NCBI GenBank assembly: GCA_965238265.1
Contig: OZ250185.1
Span: forward strand, 806,001-870,000
From: JAJDUF01 sp965238265
GTDB taxonomy: Bacteria; Chloroflexota; UBA11872; UBA12225; JAJDUF01
DNA: 64,000 bases
Direction: 5' to 3'
Shown here: positions 26,467-34,952 of the stretch, piece by piece
How the letters are laid out: every line of letters begins with the position of its first letter
Numbering within the stretch: position 1 is the stretch's first letter
Made by a program: the position numbers and the translations under genes
The notes under the pieces: generated by a model
The model's database searches: none
Told to the model about the DNA's origin: nothing
Seen by the model: only the letters and a program-made list of their open reading frames with translations

Positions 26467-27471
26467 TCAGTCAATCCGGTAGTGTCGGAGCGCTGCTGCG
26501 TCTAGCTCCACTCCGAGGCCCGGTCCGGCCGGCACCTGGAAATGGCCCTGCTCCGCCGGCAAGGCGCCACCAATCAGGTCGTTCTCATGGATGAACGGCA
26601 GCTCGTCGGAAGCGAGCGTGGCCTGCTTGAGCGTGCAGCCGACGTGGACGGCGAAAGTGGCCTGGATGCCTAGCGACAAGCCGGCGATCTGGTGCCAAAC
26701 CGGTATCTGCGCGGCCTCGGCGATAGCATGGCTGGCGAGGATGGTGGCGACGTTCCCGCTCAGGTTGAAGCGGTCCACCGCCTCACCCCGGACTGCCTGG
26801 AGCACGTCGTTGGGAGTACTCAGATGGAGGGCCTGCGGGATGTCGAGCTTCTGGCGCAGCAGACGGTACCAGCCGAGGTCATGCTTGAGCACCGGGTCCT
26901 CAAAGCATTCGATGTTATACGGCTCCAGCTCTCGGGCCAGTCTGACCGCCGTGGCAACGTGCCGAAACTCGGTGTTGGGATCGAGCAGGATCGCATAGTC
27001 GGGGCCGGCGGCTTTGGTAATCAACTCGGCTTGGCGGACTGCGTCCCAGGAGCGTGCCTTGAGCTTGTGTACCCGAAAGCCTTTGGCAACCGCCTGCTCG
27101 GCCTCCCGCGCCGTCGCCTCCGGGGGCATGTGGCAGGACCAGTAGGCAACCGGCACGCGCTCACGGTGCTGGTCCCCGATCAAGCGCCAGACGGGTACGC
27201 CCAATGCTTGGCCGGCCAGGTCGTAGAGGACCGACTGAAAGGGAGAGGCATAGGACTGCAAGGGCAGCGTCAGCGGGTCGGCGCCCAGGAACGTCTCGGC
27301 CGTCTGCTCCACCGCGGACTTCGCGGCGCCCCAAGCCTCGCCCAGCCCGACCAGACCGTCGTCGGTGCGGACCTGTACCACGACGAAGGGCGGGTTAGCC
27401 CAGTTCACCGCGCGGACCGGAGCAATGTAGGGCACGTCTACGACCGCAATGTCAATCGCCGTAATCCTCAT
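26467..27471 (-). CDS. Mandelate racemase/muconate lactonizing enzyme family protein
   Basis: The 334-residue protein has the enolase-superfamily fold: N-terminal capping domain (ITAIDIAVVDVPY to GLGEAWG), KxK-type base in VHKLKARSWD, metal ligands Asp in AILLDPNTEF and Glu in IECFEDPVL, then Asp/Asn in VDRFNLSG. It abstracts an alpha proton from a carboxylate substrate, probably a sugar acid or similar. GAGGAGGG precedes the ATG. Together with the adjacent ThDP enzyme it could form a short catabolic route; this is inference. Confidence 0.88.
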   Translation of the reverse strand: MRITAIDIAVVDVPYIAPVRAVNWANPPFVVVQVRTDDGLVGLGEAWGAAKSAVEQTAETFLGADPLTLPLQSYASPFQSVLYDLAGQALGVPVWRLIGDQHRERVPVAYWSCHMPPEATAREAEQAVAKGFRVHKLKARSWDAVRQAELITKAAGPDYAILLDPNTEFRHVATAVRLARELEPYNIECFEDPVLKHDLGWYRLLRQKLDIPQALHLSTPNDVLQAVRGEAVDRFNLSGNVATILASHAIAEAAQIPVWHQIAGLSLGIQATFAVHVGCTLKQATLASDELPFIHENDLIGGALPAEQGHFQVPAGPGLGVELDAAALRHYRID

Positions 27472-27568
27472 CGCGCTACCCTCCTCACCGACTTATACCA
27501 ATTGGTAGTGCTGCCGCCATCTATGAATTCGCTAGTCCTGCCCGCGGCCGCCCTGCCGATACGCAATC

Positions 27569-28789
27569 TTAGCCGCCCCGCCGCTCCGGGAAGGCACAGG
27601 CATAGTCGGAACCGACATTGGCCCGCTCAATCTGCCATTGGGGCGGGTTGAGCGGATCGTCGGTCAGGATGGTGCGCTGGAACGCCTGAATGATGATCCG
27701 CCGACCCTTGTCCTGGCCCTTGTCCACCAGCGCTTCCAGCGGCTCGGTGATGGGTAGCCCGACGTCGTGCAGCCAGCCGCCGGGGAAAAGGTCTTGCCGA
27801 TTGATGTACTCCCAAAACCACGGCGCGACCACGTGACCCGGGGCCGGCGACAGGTCGGCGGTGAAGGGGATGAACACCGATCCGTCGGCGAGCACCGCAG
27901 TCAGGCCGGTGAAGCCGGCGGGTGGCTCGATCCGCTCCTCGGGCGCCGCTCGCGTGCGTAGGTCTGCATACGTGAGCGTGGAGGTATCGCCGCCGATGGG
28001 CAGTTGTACCCCGGCTTGCAGCAGCTCATCTACCAGCAGGCCATATTGGAAGCGCCACTCCGGGGGCAGCGCGGTGTTGGCACTATGGTCCTCGAGGCGT
28101 CCCTTCTCGAAGAGCTGGACCGGCAGACCGTTCAAGACACCAGCGGCGCTCAGGGGTCGCCCCAGCAGCCGTAGACCGTCTTGCTCGGTGTAAAACTGCT
28201 CGAACATCGGCGCTGGACCTTCCAAAGGGAAGACTTGACACTGCGTTGCGCCTACCGTCACGGTCAAGCCTCGGGCCTCGTGGAATGCGTTGGTACCGGC
28301 AGCGGCAATGATGGTCCGATGACGGCTTTCGCGAGGGATCGAGACCGTCAGCGGGCCAGCGGGCGCTGCCTTCAGCCGGAACGTCAGCCGTACCAGCGGA
28401 AAGCTACCGCTTGGGAAACGGCCGCCCAACGCGCCGGCAGCGTAGAGAAGCCGCCCGGCCGCAGCGTCGAGTGCATTGCTGAGGTGATAGGTCAGCAGTC
28501 CGGTAGGCTGTGCCGACACGACCTCCAGGTACACCGGATCATAGGCAATCACCACCTGCGCGCCTTCGACCTCAGCAGCAGTTTCTACTACCACCTCGAC
28601 ATTGAACACACCGCCGACCGCTGCCGCCACGGACGCCGGCCGGAAGAGGACATCCGCCGTGCCGGCTGGCGGCGCGGCTACCACTGGCGCCGAGAAGCCC
28701 ACGAGCGCCACTAGAACGGCTACGAGGAGCAGGAGACTGAGGCGCCCCCGCAGCGATTCCCCACGGAGCGACAGAAGGGCTACGCTCAC
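27569..28789 (-). CDS. Secreted cohesin-domain protein
   Basis: GTG 28789 with GGAG five bases upstream gives 406 residues starting with a signal peptide (LLLLVAVLVALVGFSAPVVA). Residues about 40-170 form a cohesin-like beta sandwich (VGGVFNVEVVVETAAEVEGA; VVIAYDPVYLEVV; GGRFPSGSFPLVRLTFRLKA). The rest is a domain with FPLEGPAPMFEQFYTEQDGL and LGRPLSAAGVLNGLPVQLFE, a pattern common in Chloroflexota secreted proteins. It may tether the dockerin protein at 21737, but pairing is untested. Confidence 0.75.
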   Translation of the reverse strand: MSVALLSLRGESLRGRLSLLLLVAVLVALVGFSAPVVAAPPAGTADVLFRPASVAAAVGGVFNVEVVVETAAEVEGAQVVIAYDPVYLEVVSAQPTGLLTYHLSNALDAAAGRLLYAAGALGGRFPSGSFPLVRLTFRLKAAPAGPLTVSIPRESRHRTIIAAAGTNAFHEARGLTVTVGATQCQVFPLEGPAPMFEQFYTEQDGLRLLGRPLSAAGVLNGLPVQLFEKGRLEDHSANTALPPEWRFQYGLLVDELLQAGVQLPIGGDTSTLTYADLRTRAAPEERIEPPAGFTGLTAVLADGSVFIPFTADLSPAPGHVVAPWFWEYINRQDLFPGGWLHDVGLPITEPLEALVDKGQDKGRRIIIQAFQRTILTDDPLNPPQWQIERANVGSDYACAFPERRGG

Positions 28790-29076
28790 TGCTCCAATCT
28801 CACGTTCAGAGGCGGTTGCTCGATGGTAGCACACGCCGGCGCCGGCAGGCGCAACGTCAGGGCAAACGGCCGTCCGCCCCGACAAGACAAGTGGTGGCTC
28901 TCGGAGGTCGGACCACCCTACCCGACGTTTCGGCCGCCGTAACCCCCATTACTTGCCTTCTGTACGCACTCACGCTAAGGTGTTCCTGGAGTGACATGGG
29001 CGACGCGACGATGTTTCGCCGGCGCGGAGCCTGCTCGCCGGTGGGTGGGCAAGACAGTGGATGAGAGGAGAGGAGC
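28790..29076. other. Divergent intergenic region between cohesin and transaldolase-like genes
   Basis: Both flanking genes start from this 287-bp stretch, so it should contain two promoters. I cannot identify -35/-10 pairs. A ribosome site GAGAGGAG lies just before ATG 29077. No repeats are seen. Confidence 0.4.
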
Positions 29077-29748
29077 ATGCGAATCTTTCTGGACACAGCC
29101 AACATTGACGAGATTCGGCAAGGCGTCCGCTGGGGTGTCGTGCATGGTGTCACGACCAACCCCTCGCTCGTCGCCAAAGAGGGCGTCACCTTCCGCGACC
29201 GGGTGCTCGAAATCTGCGACATCGTAGCTGGGCCGGTCAGCGCCGAGGTCACGGCGACCGATGCGGAGGGGATGATCGAACAGGGTGAAGACATCCGCAC
29301 CTGGCACCCGAACGTGGTGGTGAAAATCCCCACCATTCCCGAGGGCTTGACCGCCATCAAGGCGCTCACGGATCGTCCCGACCCGATCACGATCAACGCG
29401 ACCTTGATCTTCTCTCCGAACCAGGGATTGCTCGCCTCCCTGGCCGGCGCAACCTACGTCAGCCCCTTCCTGGGACGCCTCGATGACATCTCGCACGATG
29501 GCATGGCGGTCGTCAGCGACCTAGCCGAGATCTTCCGCGTGCAGGGCATCCGGACCCAGGTCCTCGCGGCCAGCCTCCGCGCGCCCCTGCACGTCGTGCG
29601 CGCGGCCAAGTGTGGCGCTCACGTCGTCACGCTGCCGTTCGCGGTGCTGGAGCAGATGATGAAGCATCCGCTGACGGACATCGGGCTGGAGCGTTTCCTG
29701 GCCGACTGGGAAGCCAGCCAAGCCCAGGCTATCTTGCAGCGGGTGTGA
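29077..29748 (+). CDS. Transaldolase-like / fructose-6-phosphate aldolase family protein
   Basis: The 223-residue protein is the short transaldolase class. It begins MRIFLDTANIDEI and has HGVTTNPSLVAKEG, the Schiff-base lysine in NVVVKIPTIPEG, and NATLIFSPNQGLLASLAGAT. Family members move dihydroxyacetone units between sugars or act as aldolases; which applies is not decided by sequence. The ATG follows GAGAGGAG. Confidence 0.92.
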   Translation: MRIFLDTANIDEIRQGVRWGVVHGVTTNPSLVAKEGVTFRDRVLEICDIVAGPVSAEVTATDAEGMIEQGEDIRTWHPNVVVKIPTIPEGLTAIKALTDRPDPITINATLIFSPNQGLLASLAGATYVSPFLGRLDDISHDGMAVVSDLAEIFRVQGIRTQVLAASLRAPLHVVRAAKCGAHVVTLPFAVLEQMMKHPLTDIGLERFLADWEASQAQAILQRV

Positions 29749-30202
29749 CAACCGGCGGCCGCTCTCTCGCCCTACGAGAGGGGGTTGCCGCCGCGCACCC
29801 GTCATTCCTGCGCACGCGGGAATCCAGGCCGGAGCAGGGGGACATGGATTGCGGCTTCCGCCGCAATGACGGCTCCTCGGCCAGGACAAACGTCACCCAG
29901 TCGGTACGTTCAACCACACCCGGTATGCCGGGCAGGCCATCCTTGATGAGTGCCCGCGCCTTGTCAGCTATCCGCTCGACAGCATGAGGGTGCCTGCTGA
30001 GGGCGGAATAGTCCGCCGCATTCGTGTGGGCAACGAGATGGTCTCCTCGCTCCTCGAAGAAGTCCATACCCAGAATGGTCAACCCCCTGGCTCTGCAATC
30101 CTCAATGAATCTCAGCGCCTCGGGTTGTCGCAGGAGCAGCTCGCTTCCCGCCATCCGCCCCCTAGAGCGGTACTGTTCCTTCAGGTCTTCCTCACGTCCC
30201 AA
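29729..30202 (-). CDS. Possible Imm40-like immunity protein with a repeat-derived C-terminal tail
   Basis: The core (about residues 17-110: PEALRFIEDCRARGLTILGM, DFFEERGDHLVAHT, HAVERIADKARALIKDG) resembles small immunity proteins of the Imm40 type by eye. The start is TTG 30202 (site AGAGGA) or ATG 30154. The last 45 or so residues come from reading through a REP element at 29800-29871 (PSLRRKPQ..., LDSRVRRNDG). The end overlaps the convergent transaldolase gene by 20 bp. No cognate toxin is nearby. Confidence 0.5.
   Translation of the reverse strand: MGREEDLKEQYRSRGRMAGSELLLRQPEALRFIEDCRARGLTILGMDFFEERGDHLVAHTNAADYSALSRHPHAVERIADKARALIKDGLPGIPGVVERTDWVTFVLAEEPSLRRKPQSMSPCSGLDSRVRRNDGCAAATPSRRARERPPVVTPAAR
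29800..29871 (+). repeat. REP doublet, diverged copy
   Basis: It comprises a CGTCATTCCTGC/GCGGGAATCCAGG arm pair, then GGATTGCGGC/GCCGCAATGACGG with TTCC between. This is the same architecture as 14322-14420 but with a different spacer. It forms the 3' end of the overlapping minus-strand gene. Confidence 0.7.
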
Positions 30203-30246
30203 CTTGATGTTCCTCTAGGGCCTTCTGAACGCTAGAGCTGCACCGG

Positions 30247-30678
30247 CTACGCTGCGGCCTGGTCGGCGATGAAGCGCCGGATACGCTGGCGGATTGCGGC
30301 GCTGGTTTGCTGGAAGGCCGCTTCCCGCTGTGGCTCCGCAACGCCGGCGGGGTCCGGCAAGGACCAGTGTAGGTGCCGCTGCGCGCCGGGAAAGGTGGGA
30401 CAAGTGGCGCGGGCGTTGTCGCAGACGGTGATGATGCAGTCGAACGACTGACCGAGAAACCGGCGCACGTCCTTGGGCCGATGCACGGTCAGATCAATGC
30501 CCGCATCGCTCATCACTTGTATCGCCAGCGGATGCACCGCCCGTTTCGGATGGGTGCCGGCGCTGAACACCGCGAACCGCTCACCGCCCAGCGTCCGCAG
30601 CCACCCCTCAGCCAACTGTGACCGCGCAGAGTTGCCGGTGCAGAGGATGAGCACACGCTGCTTCGTCACCTTTGCCAT
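30247..30678 (-). CDS. arsC: Arsenate reductase, low-molecular-weight phosphatase type
   Basis: The 143-residue protein has the phosphatase loop VLILCTGNSARSQLAEGWL with nucleophile Cys, and the redox pair in CDNARATC, the pattern of thioredoxin-coupled ArsC. LPDPAG supplies the general-acid Asp. It reduces arsenate to arsenite in the cytosol. No arsR, arsB or acr3 gene is next to it, so it may serve a general or unlinked detoxification role. Confidence 0.9.
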   Translation of the reverse strand: MAKVTKQRVLILCTGNSARSQLAEGWLRTLGGERFAVFSAGTHPKRAVHPLAIQVMSDAGIDLTVHRPKDVRRFLGQSFDCIITVCDNARATCPTFPGAQRHLHWSLPDPAGVAEPQREAAFQQTSAAIRQRIRRFIADQAAA

Positions 30679-30730
30679 GATTGCCTATCCTTGATGCAGT
30701 TTTTCCCGCAACGGAGACCTTTGCAAAATC

Positions 30731-30752
30731 GTCATTCCCGCGCAAACGGGAA
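30731..30752 (+). repeat. Truncated REP arm at the left edge of the IS30 element
   Basis: GTCATTCCCGC, CAAA and CGGGAA form a REP hairpin cut short immediately before the IS30 left end at 30757. This suggests insertion into or beside a pre-existing repeat. Confidence 0.55.
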
Positions 30753-30756
30753 GGTG

Positions 30757-31718
30757 GATTCACATTTGAAGTGCAACACGTTGTTCCAGAAGACCGACTT
30801 GGCGACCGTGTCGGCGGCGCGGTTTACAGAGCTGGTGCAGTTGTACAATAATACGCCTCGCAAGTGTCTGGACTATCGGACGCCCGCGGAAGTCTTGCGG
30901 GGCAGGCCGCGGCGCAGGCGCCCGATCGCGTTCTCAACACCCCCTTTCTGCCAGGGCGCATGGGTGTCAAGAAGAACGTCTCGATGCCCAGCGCATGGAG
31001 TTCATGGTGACGAGCGAACTCGGTCCCATTGTCGAAGGTGACCGTCTGGCGCCAGGGGGCGGGCAAGGGCCCAGCAGCCGGGCCAGGACCAGGGCGATGG
31101 GGGTGGCCGCTTTCCCTGGGGGCCGGACGGCGAGCAGCAGCCGCGAGTGGCGTTCATGCACGGTCAGCACCGCTTGGCCATAGGTGCGGAACAACATCAG
31201 ATCAGCCTCCCAATGCCCCGGGGTCTGGCGGTCGGTGGCCGTGGCTGGCCGTTCCGCCAGGGGGCGCCGGAGGTGGATCAGGGCAGCCGGACTGCGGCGG
31301 CGCCGCTGCCACTTGGCGCGGGGCAGGAAGTGCCGCCAGGCACGACCCGGCTTCGTGCGCGTGGTCTGGGCGTAGATGAAGCGGTAGATCGTCTCGTGGG
31401 AGCAGATCGTCCGGCCCGAAACCGGCCGGCGATCTGCTCCGGCGACCAGCCTTGTTTGAGGCGGGCGAGCACCTGTTCGCGCAGGGCGGCATCGCGGTCG
31501 AGGCGGGCACCGCCCCAGCGCCGGGCCCGGGCCTGCTCCTGGGCATACCTCGGCCGGTAGCCCTGCTGGCGGGAGGTGTTGCGCTTCAGCTCCCGAGCAA
31601 TGGTCGATGGCGTGCGACCCAGAGTTGCAGCGATCTGCCGGAGCGAGCGCCCCTGGGCGTGTAGACGGGCCAGTTCACACCGTTCTTCAATACCAAGCTG
31701 CGTGTAGTGGCGTCCTAT
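30757..31718 (-). pseudogene. IS30-family transposase, broken by frameshifts and an internal inversion
   Basis: Pieces in changing frames give an IS30 transposase: GRHYTQLGIEERCELARLHA and the HTH LRQIAATLGRTPSTIARELK, then SHETIYRFIYAQTTRTKPGR, HWEADLM, VTFDNGTEF and WQKGGVENAIGRLRRGLPRK. The expected ATG is ATA at 31718. At least three frame changes occur. The segment coding KTDLATVSAARFTELVQLYN to TPAEV lies on the opposite strand (about 30795-30900), flanked by AAGAC/GTCTT. Inverting it would restore the normal C-terminus ending LHFKCEST. The copy cannot transpose by itself. Confidence 0.8.
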
Positions 31719-31758
31719 GGCAACACCTTACTCTAGTGTTGCACTTCGTTTGTGAATC
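30757..31758 (-). mobile_element. IS30-family insertion sequence, decayed
   Basis: Both ends carry matching inverted repeats. The left begins GATTCACATTTGAAGTGCAA (30757) and the right, read inward, GATTCACAAACGAAGTGCAA (from 31758), with 20 of 23 positions shared. The roughly 1.0-kb length suits IS30. The right end abuts the stop codon of the LRR gene. No target duplication is clear. Confidence 0.8.
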
Positions 31759-33527
31759 TAGGCCATCAAGCGCAACGTGCCATTGCGCTGACCCTCGGGA
31801 CGGCTCAACACATTGCGGACAAACTCCGTCACCGCCGCCGCATTGGCCGGCGTCCACTCATACGGCTGGTCAGTGTCTCCGACACCCGTAAGAGTCAATG
31901 TGTACGGTCCAACCACCACCACCAGTTGACCACTCGCCTCAAATGCAGAGGTAAAGTCCGGTGCTGGAGGGTGATCGTCCGCTTGGTCACGTGCATTCTG
32001 GATACTAAACGCCACAAAGACCGAACCGTTAGACCGAAGTCTAAGAGCGATCAACCAAGTTACATCATTGGAAGCCACAAACGACGAGTCAAGCATGTTC
32101 GTGCTCAGGTCGATATCACCATGATCGGCGTTCCAACGGAGTTCACTACTACCCCCATGAGGCTGGTAAAGTGTGATTACCTGTGACAACCCCACAGTGG
32201 CCGTGGCTGTCGGCGTCGGCGTGGCCGAGGCCGTCGGGGTGGCGGTGGGCGTCGGCGTCGCGGTCGGCGTGGCCGTGGGTGTGGCCGTGGCGGTCGCGGT
32301 GGGCGTCGGCGTGGAAGGTGCGGGAGCACTCGTCATTCGCAGGTCGGTCAGCGCGGTCATCCCCACGGCTCGGTACTGGTTAAGCTCCTCAGGCGTCGCC
32401 GCTCTGGCGGTGCCGAGCCACAGCGTAGTAAGCGTCCCCAGCTGGGACCCCGCCGCATAGTTGAAGTACGAGGGCGCTACATTGCCCAACTGGTTGCCGG
32501 CCAGATACAGCTCTTGCAGGCGGATCAGCCCCGCAAACTGGCCCGCCGCCACCGTGGTCAACTGGTTATCGCCCAGATACAGCCTTTGCAGGTTGGCCAG
32601 CCCCGCGAACTGGTCCGCCGGCAGCGTGGTCAGCCGGTTGCCGGACAGATTCAGCGTTCGTGGGTTCTTCAGCCCCGCGAAGTCTCCAGACTGGAGCGAT
32701 GCCAACGATTTGCCACGGACATTCAGTGACGTGATTACTGAGAAGTGGGCCGAGGCGACACTTGCACAATCAGAACCCCCCGGGATCGCGGCTACTATGG
32801 CGGCGACGACTTTCTGGGTTCTGCCTTGCAGCGGACTGCTGCCGCAGGTGGTCGCCGTCAGTTCGGGCAGGGCCGTAGCCGTGGGCGTGGCGGTCAGCGT
32901 GGCTGTGGGTGTGGCGGTGGCAGCCGGCGTCGGCACGGGAGCACCTGTCAATCGCAGGTTGGTCAGCGCAGTCAGCCCCACAGCTTGGTACTGGCTGAGC
33001 TCGGCCGGCGTCGCATCTCTGGCGGTGCCGAGGAACAGCGTCGTGAGCGCCTCCAGTTGTGACCCCGCCGCGTAGTTGAAGTGCGAGGGTGCCACATTAC
33101 CCAACGCGTTGTCGTGCAGATACAACTGTTGCAGGCGGGTCAGTCCCGCAAACTGGTTCGCTGCCAGCGTGGCCAACTCGTTGTCGTGCAAATTCAGCTG
33201 TGTCAGGCTGGACAGCCCCGCGAAGTCTCCGGGCCGGAGCATGGTCAAAAGTGTGTTCCCGACATTCAATGTGGTTATTGCTGCGAGGTGGGCCGCGGTG
33301 ACACTGGCACAGTCAGCAACCCCCGGGACCGCGGCGACGATGGCATCGACGACTTTCTGGGTTCTGCCTTGCAGCGGGCTGCTGCCGCAGGTGGTGGCCG
33401 TCGGTTCGGGGATGGGCGTAGGTATGGGGGTTGCGGTGGCCCCGGTCTGTGCCAAGGCCCTCCCTGGCTGCCCCACCGGGCCGGCCGCTGGCAGCACCAC
33501 TGCCGCGAGCGCGACGACCAGCATCAT
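31758..33527 (-). CDS. Secreted leucine-rich-repeat protein with two duplicated LRR modules
   Basis: The 589-residue protein has an N-terminal signal (MMLVVALAAVVLPAAG). Two similar modules of about 180 residues follow, each beginning TTCGSSPLQGRTQKVV and containing LRRs (LTQLNLHDNELATLAANQF; LQRLYLGDNQLTTVAAGQF) and the end NYAAGSQLEALTTLFLGTAR. Thr/Pro/Ala linkers separate them, including a long TPTATATATPTATPTATPTP run. The last 130 residues form a beta-rich domain (VITLYQPHGGSSELRW to GPYTLTLTGV). It is probably surface-exposed and involved in binding. The duplication is recent enough for long identical runs. Confidence 0.75.
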   Translation of the reverse strand: MMLVVALAAVVLPAAGPVGQPGRALAQTGATATPIPTPIPEPTATTCGSSPLQGRTQKVVDAIVAAVPGVADCASVTAAHLAAITTLNVGNTLLTMLRPGDFAGLSSLTQLNLHDNELATLAANQFAGLTRLQQLYLHDNALGNVAPSHFNYAAGSQLEALTTLFLGTARDATPAELSQYQAVGLTALTNLRLTGAPVPTPAATATPTATLTATPTATALPELTATTCGSSPLQGRTQKVVAAIVAAIPGGSDCASVASAHFSVITSLNVRGKSLASLQSGDFAGLKNPRTLNLSGNRLTTLPADQFAGLANLQRLYLGDNQLTTVAAGQFAGLIRLQELYLAGNQLGNVAPSYFNYAAGSQLGTLTTLWLGTARAATPEELNQYRAVGMTALTDLRMTSAPAPSTPTPTATATATPTATPTATPTPTATPTASATPTPTATATVGLSQVITLYQPHGGSSELRWNADHGDIDLSTNMLDSSFVASNDVTWLIALRLRSNGSVFVAFSIQNARDQADDHPPAPDFTSAFEASGQLVVVVGPYTLTLTGVGDTDQPYEWTPANAAAVTEFVRNVLSRPEGQRNGTLRLMA

Positions 33528-33804
33528 CCCGGCGAGTAGCAGCGCCCGCGGCGCGCCGGAACTGCGGCGCGAAGCACCATCGCGAACTTTGATACACTAT
33601 CGACGGGGTCAGCGCAAATTTTACTACGCTATTGAGGGGTCAGTCAGCGACACCGCCGGACGCCAACACGCGAGGTCATTCCGGTGGGCCTGGGAATCGA
33701 AAAAGCCCGGCCGCCGCGGCTGATAGGCGCGTGCGTACCGCTACGCTATCACTATGTCCGGGGGGGCATGCGATATTTTCCAGCGGGAGAAGAACGTGCT
33801 GCGC
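33528..33804. other. Intergenic stretch upstream of the LRR gene
   Basis: It should carry the LRR promoter. I see no gene, no repeat copy and no clear promoter. Confidence 0.4.
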
Positions 33805-34824
33805 CTAGCTCACGGCGAAGAGGACCTTGCCGCTCTGGCCGGCATCGGCGACGGCAAAGGCCTCGGAAGCGTCGTCGAGCGCATAGGTCGGCCCGGTAAT
33901 GTCCCGCACGAGTAGCCGATGCTGCTGGACGAACGCAAGCATTTCCGGCCACTCGTCAATGTCATAGATCCACGATCCGGCCAGGGTGAGTTGCTTGAGT
34001 ACGGCCTGCTCGAACACCTTAATCTCGACGGTCGCCTCGGGCTTGATCCCGACAAACACGACCGTACCGCGCGGCCGCGCGGCGTCAATGGCGTTCGTCT
34101 GCGCGACGGCGTTGCCGCTGGTGTCAATGGCTGCGTCCACGCCGCGGCCCCCGGAAAGGTCGCGCAGCGTCGCAACCACGTCCTGCTCGCTGCCGTTGAC
34201 GACCTCGCTGGCACCCATTTGGCGCGCCAAGTCCAGCCGCTCCAGCACGACATCAACCGCGATGACGCGCGCGCCGAGCGCAGACCCGGCCTGCACCGTG
34301 CAGAGTCCGACCGGGCCGAGGCCAAACACCGCCAAGGTCGTGCGCGCAGAAACGCCACCGCGCTTCAACGCAGCGTAGCCGGTGCCGTAGTTGCAGGCGA
34401 GCACGGTGCCCTCTTCCCAGGAGAAGGCGTCCGGCAGCGGCAGTGCATTCCACGACTTCATCCGCTGGTAGTCGGCATCGGCCCCTTGCGGGATGCGCTC
34501 GACCCCTGTCCAGCATTCCTTGGGGCGCCGCGCCCGACATGCCGGGCACTCGCCGCAGCCGCTGATGTGGTAGAGCACCACCCGGTCGCCGACGCGGGGG
34601 AGGAACACGCCGGAGCCGACGGCGGCCACCTCGCCGACCGATTCGTGTCCGACGATCTGGTTCGGGCCAGTACGCCCCGGCGTAAACTCGCGGTACCAGT
34701 GCAGGTCGGAACCGCAGATGGCCGCCATCCTGACGCGCACCACAATCTCGCCGGGTCCGGGTTCGGGATCGGGGAACTCGCGCACGGCTACGCGACGTGC
34801 CTCAGGAACAATAACCCCTCGCAT
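33805..34824 (-). CDS. Zinc-dependent medium-chain alcohol dehydrogenase
   Basis: The 339-residue protein has the MDR pattern: catalytic zinc Cys in AAICGSDLHWY, GHESVGEVAAVGSGV with His-Glu, and a structural zinc set CGECPACRARRPKEC. The Rossmann motif is VFGLGPVGLCTVQAGSALGA. It oxidises an alcohol or sugar alcohol with NAD(P). ATG 34824 follows AAAGGAGG. The substrate is not evident; it is a threonine-dehydrogenase/sorbitol-dehydrogenase-like member. Confidence 0.9.
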   Translation of the reverse strand: MRGVIVPEARRVAVREFPDPEPGPGEIVVRVRMAAICGSDLHWYREFTPGRTGPNQIVGHESVGEVAAVGSGVFLPRVGDRVVLYHISGCGECPACRARRPKECWTGVERIPQGADADYQRMKSWNALPLPDAFSWEEGTVLACNYGTGYAALKRGGVSARTTLAVFGLGPVGLCTVQAGSALGARVIAVDVVLERLDLARQMGASEVVNGSEQDVVATLRDLSGGRGVDAAIDTSGNAVAQTNAIDAARPRGTVVFVGIKPEATVEIKVFEQAVLKQLTLAGSWIYDIDEWPEMLAFVQQHRLLVRDITGPTYALDDASEAFAVADAGQSGKVLFAVS

Positions 34825-34952
34825 GTGTACTCGCCTCCTTTGCTCCTGGCCTCGCGCTCTTGGCGAGGTCGAGCGTGTACTTCAGCAGCGCCGCGACGCT
34901 TACGGCAGATTCTCCAGCGCTTAATCATACTAGCCGGGACCAATAGCAGTGG

